Assembly: GCA_009733775.1 (NCBI GenBank)
Contig: WOGZ01000102.1
Coordinates: 1-64,000, forward strand
Direction: 5' to 3'
From: Alectoria sarmentosa
Taxonomy: Eukaryota > Ascomycota > Lecanoromycetes > Lecanorales > Parmeliaceae
Length of the DNA: 64,000 nucleotides
The position numbers and the translations under genes were made by a program. Each line of letters starts with the position of its first letter. Position 1 is the stretch's first letter. The notes below the pieces were generated by a model, which had not been told where the DNA came from, made no database searches, and saw only the letters and a program-made list of their open reading frames with translations. This document shows, in pieces, positions 19,207-31,400 of the stretch.

Positions 19207-19819
19207 AGAGAGTGCCAAGCGTGAAGAAGCATCAATTTTCGCATGTACCTCTTGCTCAGAGTGGATATTTACCCAGCCCCCCAGAATCATCGCTTATCGG
19301 CTACAATCCCTGACAGTGTCCATGCAATGCAGTCCGCATTAAGCGTTCGACACAGTGTCGGATTGAAATGCATATATATCAATGCTAGAGTTTCCAGAGA
19401 TCGAGTCCTAGAATGCAGGTACGTCCGCCAGTGCTGAGCTCTCACCCTCTCTCTTTTCTTAGTTTCTTTCATGCAGCTATCCTTGCTTACAGCCGCAGGT
19501 GCTCCGTAGTCCATAAAAATATATAGGTACTTACTCTCCGTGCCTAGCCGTCAGATACAAAATAACCGCCTTTGCGCTCATTCGGGTTAGCACCAATGAC
19601 CTGACTAATACCGATTCTATGATTGGTCGCCTTTGTTGCTCCCGCCTTCGCTGCTATTCACTTTTCTGCAGCCAAGGTCTACTTTGTATTTTTTGCCCTG
19701 GACTACAGAACTCCCTTTGGTATCATATCACAGCTTGCTCCCAACGTCCAATAACAAGCGTCAGAACCACTTGAAATCTACTGCAAATCCTTTGACTCTG
19801 TAGCTCACTCAGTCCCATC
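19207..19819. other. intergenic
   Basis: Region between the convergent-free ends of the ERCC1 homologue and the transporter start. No gene seen; probably the promoter of the transporter. Confidence 0.4.
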
Positions 19820-21078
19820 ATGATGACAACACCCAACGCAACACCGAAGACTTTCTTGACATGTCCAAGAATCATGCATTTCAATAAGTCAGGGAAACAT
19901 CGGCATCAGAGGTCTGAGAAGGAGGATGACCAGACATCTAGCTCCGACAGCCTTAAGCCTTGTAAGTTTGACTCCGACAAGATTCAGTAAAGGCGTAACC
20001 GTTATGGCGATGGCGACGGCGATGTATTCCCACGAAATTATCTTAATTTCCTGCAAAGCCGGTTTGTCTTTTGAACCTCACTAACATGAACACTCAGCGA
20101 CAACATCATCAACCACAAGCAGCACCAACACAATGACCACCTCGGCCACTACCATGGAACCTTCCACCTCCATCGAGCTGGAATCCCAAACTCTACCTCC
20201 ACAGGTAGCCTCTGCCACAACGGCTTCCCCAACTCCAACTCCCCACCCAATTCAGCAAATGTCGTTACTCCAGCGCGTCCGCAACTTCAAGCCAAGTCCG
20301 AACAACATCAAGGACGCAGTAATCGGAGTCTCCGATGGCATCGTAGTACCATTCGCCGTGGCTGCAGGTCTGACTGATTACGGGAATGCGAAGGTGGTAG
20401 TCTCGGGTGGACTGGCTGAGCTGTTCGCGGGGGCAATCTCAATGGGTCTAGGAGGATTGTTGGGATCGAAGAGCGATTCGTAAGACTCATTCCATCCCCT
20501 CCTTTTCTGCACTCTCTCAACCCTATAACTCCTTTACAACACCGCTGACTCTCCGCAGCCTGGAATACGACTGCAAGCGCCGCGAGATCGAAACCATGAT
20601 CCTCAGCGACCCGGCGGAGACCGCCCTGCTCGTCGAGGGGATCTGGTCCCCCTACCACACCCTCGCCCTCACCACCGCCCTCGTCGCCGAATTCCGCGCC
20701 CTCCCCCTCCAGCAACAAACAAGCTACCTACTCGAGCACCACCACCACCTCTCACCCCCCTCAACCTCCTCTCCCTGGATCAGCTGCATCACGCTCGCCT
20801 CGGGCTACTTCATCGGCGGCTTCATCCCCCTCATCCCCTACCTCTGCGTGAAGCAGAAGCAAGTGTTCCTGGCGCTCTTCTGCAGCATCGGTGTCGTCGT
20901 CGTGTGTCTCTTTGCGTTTGGCTGGGTGAAGACGGGGTCGGTCATTGGGTGGAAGGGACGGAGGGAGGTGCGGATGGGGTTCTTCGGCGCGATGCAGATG
21001 GTGATGTTGGGAACGTTTGCGGCCGGGGCGGCGGTGGGGATCGTCAAGGGGATCAATAGGGGGCAGAAGGGGCTTTGA
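19820..21078 (+). CDS. CCC1/VIT1-family vacuolar iron/manganese transporter
   Basis: 347 residues in three exons (19820-19961, 20098-20479, 20559-21078; phases consistent). Members move Fe2+/Mn2+ from cytosol into the vacuole, probably against protons. The diagnostic start of the membrane domain is NIKDAVIGVSDGIVVPFAVAAG followed by GGLAELFAGAISMGLGGLLG, then the hydrophilic metal-binding loop (DSLEYDCKRREIETMILSDP...). After it come WISCITLASGYFIGGFIPLI, FLALFCSIGVVVVCLFAFGW and a last MQMVMLGTFAAGAAVGIVKG helix, giving the expected five membrane segments. The 45-codon first exon encodes a His/Lys-rich disordered leader that is easy to miss. The ATG at 19820 is doubled (second at 19823). Vacuolar location and metal choice come from the family. 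Confidence 0.9.
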
Positions 21079-21451
21079 TTTGAGAGACGTCCGTTCGTGG
21101 ATCGAGGAGCCGAGCAATGAAGGCGGGAGACGCGAAATGTTAGCCGCTATTGCGAGCTACGGCTCGCTCAGGCGCTTGTACTTTTAGCTTGTAGACGAAG
21201 ATGACCAGGTCATCTTGTCTCTCATTGTCGAGACATCGCTGAAATAAGAGACACTCAGGCATCAATTCTTTCTTTGAACGGGTATCTACATTGCACAACG
21301 GTGGCAAAGGCTACGTGATGCAAATGAATATTTCCAGGGCACAGCCCTCATTCACACCAATGAAGGCTGTCATCTACCTATAACCTACTTATCACATATC
21401 AAAAAAAGGAAGAACGAGAGAAAGGCCCCAAATGCCAAGAGGTGCGATCAA

Positions 21452-21871
21452 TGTTTTAGTGCTTGCATACTCGAATGCACGTCACACACGAATGAGGGTA
21501 TACTCATGATAATGATTGGGCCGTCCCAACGCCAGGGCTAGTACTAGTAGCGCACAGAGGCCTGAACAGGCCTATCCTCGTACCCCAGCGCTAAGAAAAC
21601 TCCCATGTCTGTACGACATAGACCTTGAGTGGAAATGAAGCTATATACAGGTGCGGGCGGATGGGCAAGAATGCTATGGCTCTGAAAGAGATGGAATCGA
21701 ATGAGAAGCCATTGACTGGTGCAGGACAGGTTGATATGGAACTCCTTTATGACACGTGTCTCCTGCTATGACCGCTTCTCTGAAATATTCCATGCGATGG
21801 GGCATGTGTCATGGCCACTATGCTCCGACCTCCTATGCAACTCGCTAACCCACAGTCCCGCTGTAGCGACA
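21452..21871 (+). repeat. dispersed ~420 bp repeat, copy A (solo-LTR-like)
   Basis: Clearly related over its whole length to 48529-48945 in the same orientation: shared blocks GCATACTCGAATGCAC, CCGTCCCAACGCCAGGGC, CTCGTACCCCAGCG-TAAGAAA, ATGGCTCTGAAAG and a CTAACCC-CAGTCCC-CTG end. Boundaries read TGTT...(G)ACA here and TGTT...AACA in copy B, as in LTRs. I see no target-site duplication and no internal retroelement genes, so LTR identity is only suggested. No long conserved frame. Confidence 0.65.
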
Positions 21872-24417
21872 AGGCTCTCTACCGCCACTCTATATTTCAA
21901 CTAGTTCAAGAATAATGAGATCCCCAAAGCAACATATTGCTAAGGGATAAGGTGGTAATAAGGGTGTTCTGATGGAGGAATGTAGATTCACATATGATTT
22001 CTCATCTGCCATAGATCTTTCTCATTCCATAGTCCTGTTGTCCTTTCTAAGAACTCGAACAAGGCATACCTGTAGCAGACGTTTGTAATCGGCGTTGAAA
22101 ATACCCATCTCGCGAATGAGTAAGATCAATAGCAAAACTTCAATTGTGCAGAGCCACGTTGTTGGAAACAGTGCACGACTTTATGAATAAAACCCGACAA
22201 CAAAATCCTCTAGAGGCTTTAATGTAAATCGTCTACCTGCGTAGATAGCTTGCTTTCTATAATACTATGTGATCCTCTCCCACGAGCACATCTAGCTTGC
22301 CGTTTATCAGACGACTACTTCCTTGATATTTTGGTCGACTCCTACCATCGTTGTATGCGCCTATGTAGCTCAAGTCCGAGTAGACTGAGCCGTTGATGAT
22401 TCGGAACCGACTGTTGGAGCAGGGCGGGGCTGCCGCGAGCTTATCGGCGGTAGTTCAAATACCGGTGAGTATTCACAAAAATTTCCGGGGGAATGAGAAT
22501 CAAAGGCACTTCACCGTGGTGTGGAAGGATTGAAGGAGTGATATCTTTGATACGTATCAATAGCCGTAGCGCCCGCCTATTCTGACTTCAATTCTTCGAT
22601 CACTCTTCCAGTATCAATGCCATTGGACAGACATTCATCTTGCATAGTGATTGTATGCCGTTATGCTAAAATTCACGATACCTGCGTTCGACAACTCCGT
22701 TTCGAGCTATCTGAAGGGAAGGCGTCCATAGCCTTAAGCAAGCGATGATACTATCACTATGACTCGACGCTTCGACCTTCGGCATCTGTAGTCATTTGAT
22801 GTGAATCATCAGCAAATGCGTCGCAGAATATTTTTTTTCAGAACGGATTGTTCGATCCAACTTCCTCCGCAAGGCACAGAGACTCCCTTCAACTCATGTG
22901 CGTGAGCAATCTCTGATCTGCTAGTTATTTCTGTGTTTGACAGTTATCAAGAGCCCCATACCTTTCCTATACCATTGAAAAGAACTTGAAACAGGTCTGA
23001 TTCACCAAACCAGCTTTTCGTTTGATGGTGAGTCAGTCTTTCCGTCCTGGTGATCTAGGCTTGATTTTTTTATTGTCGCAAGCTGAACACAAACTGACAG
23101 GGCGAGAACCTCGCAGGTCAAACTTGGGTCTTTCGCTCTTTGAACTTTACCTAAACAACGGTACCCTTCAAATGCTGGATGTTTGTGTACTCTACTAAAC
23201 AGCCTCCAAGCAGCTATCCCGCCGAATGAATCAGTATCTGTCCAGAAACTTGCCAAAGTTTTCCAAAACTTACTTGTATGCTGACATTGAGGCCGCGTGC
23301 TCCTATCAAGTAAAGTACACATGCTGTTTTGTTTATCCATGCAATCTGCTGTGTCACAGATGTTTGCGAATTTCTAATCGAGGTGTGACAGTATCCATAT
23401 ATATAGGTTTCGAGCTGATCCTGTATTGCATGAGACAAGCATTCCATATGGGGTAATCTTCTTGCTCACTTTGGATGCATGACTCAGACAGCAAATGAAG
23501 CGAATTTGCAGGGGTATGGTCGAAATATTCTCCCCCAGATGTGTGTTCTGCGTTTATTACGGGTCCATGTTCTCATATTTGATGTGTATGCATGATCTAG
23601 GAGCAACGTTAGTTCTTGTCCAGAGATAAATTCGCGCCGCTCAACGAAACCTAACCCAGATAACGAAGAGCGTCTTGTAAAACTCGAGGAGCCATGTCCT
23701 ATATACTGTTCGGTAATCATTTTCGAGCATGTTACCATTGACCCGAAGCGTCCCAGCAATATTCAAGGCATCTCCCGTGGCTGAGCAACTCCATCGAAGG
23801 CGGTGAGTAAGCTGTGCTCGAGGAGATCTTCGGTTCCTGGCACTAACTCTGTCCTGGAGCAAGGACATGGGGGTAGTCGCTAGCAATCACGAGAGAGCCA
23901 TGAGCTTGAGCTGATAGGACACTATAGAGGGACGACTGGGTCTGAGGCCAACTCGTGCTGATCGGGGAAGCCTTAGCTGTGGCGCCAAATTAATGTCAAG
24001 CCGCGCTAGTACCTGCCCAGCTGCCGCGTAAGTATATTTCTGGGACTTAGGGACAACACCATATCTATCATCACCTCCAGCAACACCATCGTCTTCACTG
24101 GCCGTTTAGCCTACCTTTCCTATAAGTCTCTCGACCGCTGCGAACCTACTCGACTTGAATAGGTTTTATACCCACACGGCCAACTTTCATTCCGGGATAG
24201 GGACTGCGTTTATCAATACTACTTCCCCAATCTTTTATTTCTCCTTGAAAGTCGGCCCCCATTTCGACCCAACGACTCCTGCTCAATCTTGCGTAGCACC
24301 AGGTAAATTACCAAGTCTTATCAGATGTTTCATCATCCATCTGTGTAACACCTAACCGATCTGCGCAGGTCCCAGCACTTGGCGGCGTCTGTCTCTCTCC
24401 ATTTCCCAGCGCATAAT
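21872..24417. other. gene-poor region with tRNA-like boxes near 22360-22460
   Basis: 2.5 kb with no supported gene. Around 22365 (GTAGCTCAAGTCCGAGTAG) and 22450 (GGTAGTTCAAATACC) sequences resemble tRNA A and B boxes about 85 bp apart, but no cloverleaf forms. A probable 5' UTR intron of the next gene lies at about 24302-24369 (GTAAAT...GCGCAG). Confidence 0.35.
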
Positions 24418-25913
24418 ATGTCTATCATGCCTCAGACTCAAGGGACGAGAGAGCAGAGTTCCACTGCTGAAGCCGATTTCGAAGCCAGAGCCGGCTCGAA
24501 GAATGAAGCCAAGGGTCGCCTGCTTCGAACGGATGTACGACCTCTTATCGTGGAAGAGGAGCCATGTGTGCTTGGAGGTGGAGACTTTTCAACTTTCCGA
24601 CGGAGGTTCATTTGGCAAGTTCACTCATCGAAATTTGTCGACAAGGCAATACCAGAGGTCGAATACTCAGAAGAGTATGTTGAAAAGCGTCGAAAGGAGA
24701 TCGGTGCCTACAAGCGCCACGCGGGACATAGCCTGACGGTAGAGACCAAAGACGGTTACGGCCTAATTGTCTTCATGAAGCGCGGAATATACGACAGCGT
24801 GCCTCGTGAAATGGAGAGTGAGCTACGCGAGCGCTCTGAAAAGGCATTTCGAAACCTCGTCAAAGTCTATCCTCCCCCACTCCCAACGCCCAAAGATCGT
24901 CGACACATGCAGGCCCTCAAGGACGAATTAGCATCATGGGGGGACAGAGGACTTGCTTGGGGTCGCACAGTAATATTCCACATCTACACTTGTTTTTCGT
25001 CGCTGACAACTAAAAGTATCTCATGTACTGGCATGAGGGCGGCCACCCCAATGCCCCACCAGATGTATCTTCCGCGTCTTGCCCCAAGGATGCAGTGAAG
25101 CAGAAAGCTGTCAAGGAGTTCATGGAAGCCGTTTCATGGGAGAACGAGCCTATCAACCGATTGATGGAGCTCGTTGATAGATCCTCCAAGGAGAAGTTTC
25201 ACAGACACACGCAAAAGCTCAGGGAAGATGGTCTTTTGAAACATCTCGACCAAGGTCCATTCGCGGTCAACTCATCCCTCGCTGCTATTGTCAATATGAC
25301 CGTGCAACCTCATCGGGACGCCAAAGATGCTCGGGACGGCTGGTCATCAACGAATTCTTGGGAGAAATATGAGGGCGCATGGGTCGTATTTCCGGACCTG
25401 GGTATCATGATCGAGCAAGAGCCTGGGGATATTTTGTTGTGCAGAACTCATTTCTTAGAGCACTGGATCACCAAAATCATTACCGGGCAACGATACTGCT
25501 GCACACGCTTGACAAAGCAAAGTGTCATCAATCCCCTTGACAAATGGGTCCGTTGTCTTACCCCCGGCTGTGACTGGAAATCGGGCAGGGTTGCTTCCCT
25601 TCGACCTCATGTTCAGACCAAGCACTTTGAGCTTACCGATCTCGAGGTCAAATCTATCATGGACAATATCCAGACAGATTTCCCAGAGTATAGCGCCAAA
25701 GACATCAAGGCTATTGCTTTCATATTTCGAGCCAGGATGGCGGAACAGGAGAAGAAAGAGGCGAAGATGAAGGCGAAAATGGAAGCAAAGCAGGTCGAAC
25801 GGCAAATGGATTACCGGGATCTCGAGGATGGACTGTCTGGGGACGGCGATACAGTAGCTGGAGGGGCGGAAAACGCGGCCCGCAGCGAGGATGAGGAGGA
25901 CGAGGACGAGTAA
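24418..25913 (+). CDS. TET/JBP-like 2OG-Fe(II) dioxygenase with C-terminal C2H2 finger
   Basis: 482 residues in two exons (24418-24969, 25017-25913; 47 nt phase 0 intron). The first ATG of the frame is 24418. The C-terminal half resembles the Tet-like 2OG-Fe(II) oxygenase domain known mainly from basidiomycetes: Fe ligands H283-x-D285 in VQPHRDAKD, then VVFPDLGIMIEQEPGDILL, H333 in FLEHW as the third ligand and R343 in GQRY as the 2-oxoglutarate anchor. Directly after it is one C-x4-C-x12-H-x4-H finger (C364, C369, H382, H387). A helix rich in Lys/Glu and an acidic tail (EDEEDEDE) end the protein. The N-terminal 180 residues have no known domain. Family knowledge points to oxidation of a methylated base in DNA or RNA. 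The substrate here is unproven, and protein hydroxylation is an alternative. Confidence 0.75.
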
Positions 25914-26375
25914 AGCAGACAGGTCAAAGGAAAAAGTACTGAGCTACGAGAAGAAAAGCAGCGTATATTGAACAATCGTTCAATGGGAGTATTTACAACG
26001 GCTTGATTGGAGATACACTTAGCGCAATTGAAAAACGAGAAAAAAACGTGAGGGCATTCATCCACGCAATCACGTGATAAATCTTGGCGTTCGGAATTTC
26101 TGTTGCCAACCTCCGTCTTCGCTCTGCTCAAATCTGTTTCAAACCTCTTTCTTTTCCATCTCTTTACTGCTCATGTGCTTGCCAACATACAATCCTTATT
26201 CATGTCTTCAGACAGTCCACTTGTATGCCCTACGATAGTCCACATGTTACGCCCTTGGGAACCTGTCGCGAATCGGTCGCCAAGACGTAGGGCGTGTGTA
26301 GGTCCGCCAATTGCATTGGTCTAATCAGCATGCAGGTCAAGATCACCGGCAGCCGAACAAGAAAGAGGCAGTCAC
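25914..26375. other. intergenic
   Basis: No gene; contains the 3' region of the oxygenase gene and the promoter of the phosphoesterase gene. Confidence 0.4.
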
Positions 26376-27740
26376 ATGAACGTATCACCACCAATGTCTG
26401 TGGGGATGAAAAGAGAAAGACTCCTGCCATGGCTTCCTGTACCATTGTCTTGCTTGCTATTCTTCTTTTTAGCCATGCTCGCCATGTTCTTCTCCCTGCT
26501 GGTATTCTCCTCTGCGCTCCTCTGCAAGGCGGAATTGCACCTTGCCGAAGACAATTCCTTCCACATCTCAGTCTTCTCGGATCTTCACTATGGGGAAAAT
26601 GAAAGCACTTTTGGCATCCCAGCAGACATGAATTCCGCCGCCCTCATGCGCCAAGTTCTTTCCCAGGAACAGCCAGATTTTGTCGTCTTGAACGGCGATC
26701 TTATTACTGGGGAGAATACTTTCGCCTTCAATGCCACAGGATACGTCGATGAGATAGTTGCGCCGCTAGTTCAAGGAGGATACGGTTGGGCCAGCACGTA
26801 CGGTAACCATGATTCAAAATATAATCTGAGTCGCGAGGCGCTTTATGCCGAAGAGAAGAAATACTCGAGTGCTTACACCCAGCACGGCCCAGCTGGCACA
26901 GATGGTGTGACAAACTACGTGCTTCCGGTGTTTCCTCCGAGCACGACAGGAAGTAGTCAGACGCCTGTTGCATTGCTGTGGTTCTTCGACTCTCGCGGTG
27001 GGTCCGAGTATCAGAGCCTTCCGGCCAATGTGGACAACATTGATAACTATGTTTCCAATGGTACCGTCTCTTGGTATCGTTCCGCCCAAGCTGCTATGCA
27101 GGTGCGCTGCTCCTCCTCCCAGTTTCCCAGAGGTGCTTCTTCTCCAGACTTTCCTGACGTTCTTCCCACTTCTTTCAATTCTTTAATAGTTACCATCGCT
27201 CGCCTATTGACCCCACACTAGAGCCAATACGGGACTCTTCCATCCCTTGTCTTTGTCCACATACCCACCCTCGCATTCGTCGATCTTCAAGCCCAGACCA
27301 ATCCAGACGTATCCGGTCCCAACTACCCCGGCCTCAACGCGGACGTCCCACTCGCTCAGCAAGGCTACTCCAATACCGGATCCGAGGCCATTCCCTTCAT
27401 GCAAGCACTCCTCGATACTCCCGGCCTACATTCTATCTACTCCGGACACGACCACGGAGACAGCTGGTGTGGACGTTGGCCAAACAGCACTTTGCCTGGT
27501 TACAGGATCGGTGACGGAAGTAGTCAAGATAGACCATTTCTATGCTTTTGCAAGCACTCGGGCTACGGCGGTTATGGCGTTTGGAATAGAGGTGTTCGAC
27601 AGATTCGAATGTCGTTTGATCAGTCCGGCGTTATGAGTGTCGATACGTGGGTGCGGATGCAGGCGGGGACCATCGTTACGGCTGTGAGCTTGAATGAGAC
27701 GTACGGAGAAGACATTTATTCAACCGCCGATGGGCAGTAG
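26376..27740 (+). CDS. calcineurin-like metallophosphoesterase (purple acid phosphatase 29/Dcr2-like), membrane-anchored or secreted
   Basis: 414 residues in two exons (26376-27101, 27222-27740; 120 nt intron, phase 0). A strongly hydrophobic segment (about residues 22-48, CLLFFFLAMLAMFFSLLVF) is a signal anchor or long signal peptide, so the catalytic part faces the secretory lumen or outside. All metallophosphatase blocks are present in order: D69-x-H71 in FSDLHYGE, NGDLITGEN, YGNHDSKYN, FVHIP and SGHDHGDSW, the residues that bind the two metals. Several N-x-S/T sites fit secretion. Relatives include fungal Dcr2 and plant PAP29-type enzymes. Substrate is not deducible. An in-frame ATG 10 codons further in is also possible as start. 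Confidence 0.9.
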
Positions 27741-28429
27741 GTCTGGAGTCATGACGATTGGCATCTGTCTTCTAGTCTCTAATAAATTATCGCAATCGAT
27801 ACCTTCTAATTAACGAACGACTAGATCCTCTAAAGACCTCGTTTCATCATACACCGTCTTGCTTGGCATGAGCCTGAACGTTACCATAGGAGGACAGTGT
27901 TCGAGCCTACCATTCAAACCAGGAGCATACATAGATACTGAGCAAACGCCGAATGGATGAAGGTCAGCAGCAATTAGCACTGAAGGGCGAGTCCCCATCT
28001 GAGCACGTCGGGATCATAATTTCCTGGGGAATCCAGCTGTTCCTTTGATACTTGAGGCTCGCACAATGTGTATTCTCCTTAGATGTCAAGCCTCGAGATT
28101 GCCAAGTCTTTAGCTCGGGACATACGGAAAGGGTATCAAGGTAGCGATACTGACCCCAGGGAGATTGGCTTCTAAGGCTTCAATACCAAATGCATAAACC
28201 CTAAGCTTTAACGATACGAGTATTGGCTTGTATGCACAATGGAAGTTGAATTGAATCGGGGTCATTAGAAGTGCTAATTAACGAAGACTTTGACCCCAAA
28301 GAGACATTACTAGCCGCAGCGATGGCGATGGATGAGTCGAGACCGGCCAAAGTACTCCAAGCCTCCCCCCCCCTCTCCTCATGCCATCACCAAGACAACA
28401 GCTCTTACGGCGAGTTGCCGGACCCTCCC
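27741..28429. other. intergenic, weakly duplicated at 30100-30270
   Basis: The stretch around 28150-28250 (TGACCCCAGG, TTCTAA-GGC, ...AAA) resembles 30148-30240 beyond the second paralogue, suggesting that the duplication that made the gene pair included 3' flank. No gene seen. Confidence 0.4.
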
Positions 28430-29236
28430 TCAAGCGATCCCGCGCTCCTTGAATCGAAAATCATCACGTCTAGGGCCTTTCAAAAGGCTGATCAGTTGAG
28501 TTCTCCACGGACGAAGGAGAGGCAACTTACGCCGCATGCCCAGAGGATTCGCCTTCCATAACAAGTGGTGCGTTGAGTGCGGCTCCCTAACAAAAAGTTA
28601 ACATCCCTTTCTCACAACTGGATACAGAAAACGATTTACCGGAACCCCATAGACCACGCCCACCGGAGGTCCTTCCGGCTTGAAATCGTCACGAAAACAG
28701 TCCCTCCTAATCACCTCCAACAAATCACCAACCACCATATCCTCCGGTATATTCTGATACTCGGGAAAAACATGCTCATGCCTCAACTCCGCCAAGCAGG
28801 CCACCACATCACTGAGGTCCGCCCCCGGCAGCCACTTGTACCCGACCTCCTTGAGCACGAACGCGTCGCCAAAATAATCGAACCTGTCATTCGAAAGGTA
28901 CCGATTGACCTGCAGCCCTTCCTTCGCGTCCGTCATGAAGAGGCAATACCTGCCATTCAGACCCGGCATCGTCTGGTTCACGTAGCGCACTTTGACGACA
29001 TCGCGGAGCTCCCACGCCGTGGGGGCCCAGAAGACACGGACGTTGGGGACGTGGCGCACGGGGTCGTTGTCGAGCAGGTACTCGAGCATGGCGCGGTAGT
29101 AGCCGAGGTGGGCGTTTGGGGGGCGCTCGGGCGGGTCGGCAATGAAGGTTTGAAGGGTGAGAAGGTGAAAGGGCGAGCCGTCTGCTGGGAGACGGAGGGC
29201 TCTGATGGGGCCGGGGGTGGGTATGGGGCGTGACAT
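28430..29236 (-). CDS. unknown-family protein, paralogue 1 of tandem pair
   Basis: Unknown family, tandem paralogue of the gene at 30480-31400. First exon 29236-28640 encodes 199 residues; proposed further exons are 28586-28531 and 28469-28430, for 230 residues, supported by matching splice positions in the paralogue (second intron donor GTAAGTTGCC here, GTGAGTTGCC there). Without splicing the frame stops at 28598 after 212 residues. Shared motifs: RALRLPAD-S--HL-TL at residues about 12-30, VRHVPNVRVFW, GRYCLFMTD..GLQVN, and DAFVLKEVGYKW. No signal peptide or membrane helix. The compact hydrophobic/charged pattern suggests a single cytosolic domain. The very short third exon is the weakest part of the model. 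Confidence 0.6.
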
Positions 29237-30479
29237 GATGTGCTGGTTGACTGTTATTTGCTGATTTTTGAGTCGAAGGGAGTGGGCTGTCGAAGTAAAG
29301 TCGAGAGCGCTTGATGAAAGTGGTGGTGTGGTTGAATGTGAGTTGAACGGGGGAGATTACTTCACTGGTGGAGTGTGTAAACAACACTGACGCTAGTAGT
29401 GACTCTTTTAAGTGTCATGATTCATTTCTTGTTGCTTCGATGGACCAAAAGAAAACAAATTAAAGAAAACAAATGATTGAGCCGTGAACATCTGCATCAG
29501 ACTGTTATGTAAAGTGGGTAAGCATCTTGCAAAACGCCATTCCAGAGTCAAGACATGAAAGGTGGGGCTTTACTTCTTTGTCATTCGGTGATATCCTCAG
29601 ACAGTTCATTGCCAGACCGTTATCAAGGTAACAGCAAAAGACATCTGCATCTCTCAAATGCTAGAGGATTAAAGGCCAAATTTTGAATCTGCGATAAGCA
29701 CACTATATAGATACTATGCTATCCAGATACTCAAATAAAAATGCTCCTTTTTTCCATTTTTGACTCGGAACAAGGCGACACGGCCCAAACCCTTTAGCTG
29801 GCCAAAGTGTGCAGCACAGTGGGTGGTTTTGATAGTCTTGAATTCGGTGATCATGTGCTTGAAAATTTTGCCGCAGGCCTCGCGAGGCAGAGTAGCAAAG
29901 GTGACTCGAATTTTCGGAGGATGGTATGTCTGAGTCTGTGAATATTCAGGCCTTTCAAGATGTCTTCTTCATATATCATCGTACTATCTTAAGTTGAAGG
30001 TGTCTGAACAAAGCCAGACAAGAACAAGAATGCATGTAGGCAAGTATTAGAAAAGAGGGTGGAATATCGAGGCGTATGTATTTATACTAGAAGGAACCAT
30101 CTCAGAACTGCTACGGTAGAAAATCCCTGATGGGACGGAGCGCAGACTGTGACCCCAGGAGTTGATGCTTCTAAAGGCCTAAAGCACAAAAGCTTTGAAC
30201 AGGCCCTCGTACTCGCAATTGTCAAGGCCCAAGATGTATAGATAAGAATGGACTTGAGAGGTCGTTCAAAAATCAAAGGCAGTCTGCAGTCAAGGAATAA
30301 AAAGAATCATTACACAATTTTTGCACGTAAAATATTTGCTTCGGATTTCTCGATCGTATTGAACCGCTACAAATGCAGAGCTCTCGGGCTATGTTCGAGA
30401 ACAATGCTGTCTTTCTGCTCCGTCGTTTCTGATCACGGTGGCGGGGGTGATGATGACGAGGAACCATGAACCTCAATGC
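29237..30479. other. intergenic between the tandem paralogues
   Basis: AT-rich; no supported gene. Holds the promoter of paralogue 1 and the 3' flank of paralogue 2. Confidence 0.4.
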
Positions 30480-31400
30480 TTAAAATCTACCGTCCCTAAA
30501 AGAGCATTCCAATATAGGGCACGCGTGTCTAGAATATTCAGGCAACTCATCATCCGTGGGCTCACCCTCCTCCTCTGGTATCTCTCCCGCGCCCCTCGAC
30601 GAAGAGGATGCCGTACTATCGTGCTCCTATCATTTTCATTAGTAATCTTATTCAACATCTGAGAAAGTGGCAACTCACCGGCTCATCGCCTGTCTTCGCA
30701 GATGTACGTGCTTCGCCGTCGGAGACAGATGGTGCATCGCTCTGGTTTTCCTGGCAGTGGATTTAGTCTCTGCATTCAACACCAGGTCTAGCCGAAAAGA
30801 CCAGCTCACCTCATCATCACTGTCCATTTGTACATCGGACTCTGTAAACCCGTCCGCTTCGCGCAGTAGGACCCTGGCAACAGCCTGCACAACATTACAA
30901 TCCAAGATCTCATCATCCATATCCACATACTCCGGATATAGGGATATTTTCCTGAGCACCTCCAAGTAGAACATTATATCATCAAGAAGCACATCGTCTC
31001 CCCAACTATAATCAAGAGCCTTGAGCACAAACGCATCTCCACGATACTCTCCCAGATGGCTCGAGAGATGCTTATTCAACTGCAATCCATCGCTCTCCAG
31101 TGTCATGAAGACGTAATACTGCCCTTCCAGTTTCTGGCAATCCTTGGCGGTACAATCGATTGTGAAATGGGTACGACTTTTCCAACCTTTGGATCCCCAG
31201 AATACAAGCAGGTTTGGTAGATGGCGGATTTCTTCCTCTTGAAGCTGTGAGAGCAGCCCGTGGTAGTTTCCCGGTTGTCGTGGAGAATCAGGCTCAACCT
31301 TTAGAGTCTCGAGGGTGATTAGGTGCGGATCTGAGTCGTCAGCTGGGATGCGAAGAGCGCGGACTTTGCAAGGTTCTGGTATCGTGTACTCCGACATCAT
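30480..31400 (-). CDS. unknown-family protein, paralogue 2 of tandem pair
   Basis: 269 residues in three exons (31400-30810, 30750-30679, 30626-30480; introns 59 and 52 nt, all phases consistent). Residues 1-197 are homologous to paralogue 1: VRALRIPADDSDPHLITLET, IRHLPNLLVFW, GQYYVFMTLESDGLQLN, GDAFVLKALDYSW. A Ser/Asp/Glu-rich tail is added by exons 2 and 3 (GAGEIPEEEGEPTDDELP), then a short hydrophobic/Cys end. Start codons ATG-ATG at 31400/31397; the second is equally possible. The frame read without splicing stops at 30675, giving an odd basic tail, so splicing is preferred. Function unknown. Divergence between the two copies is high, so the duplication is not recent. Confidence 0.65.
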
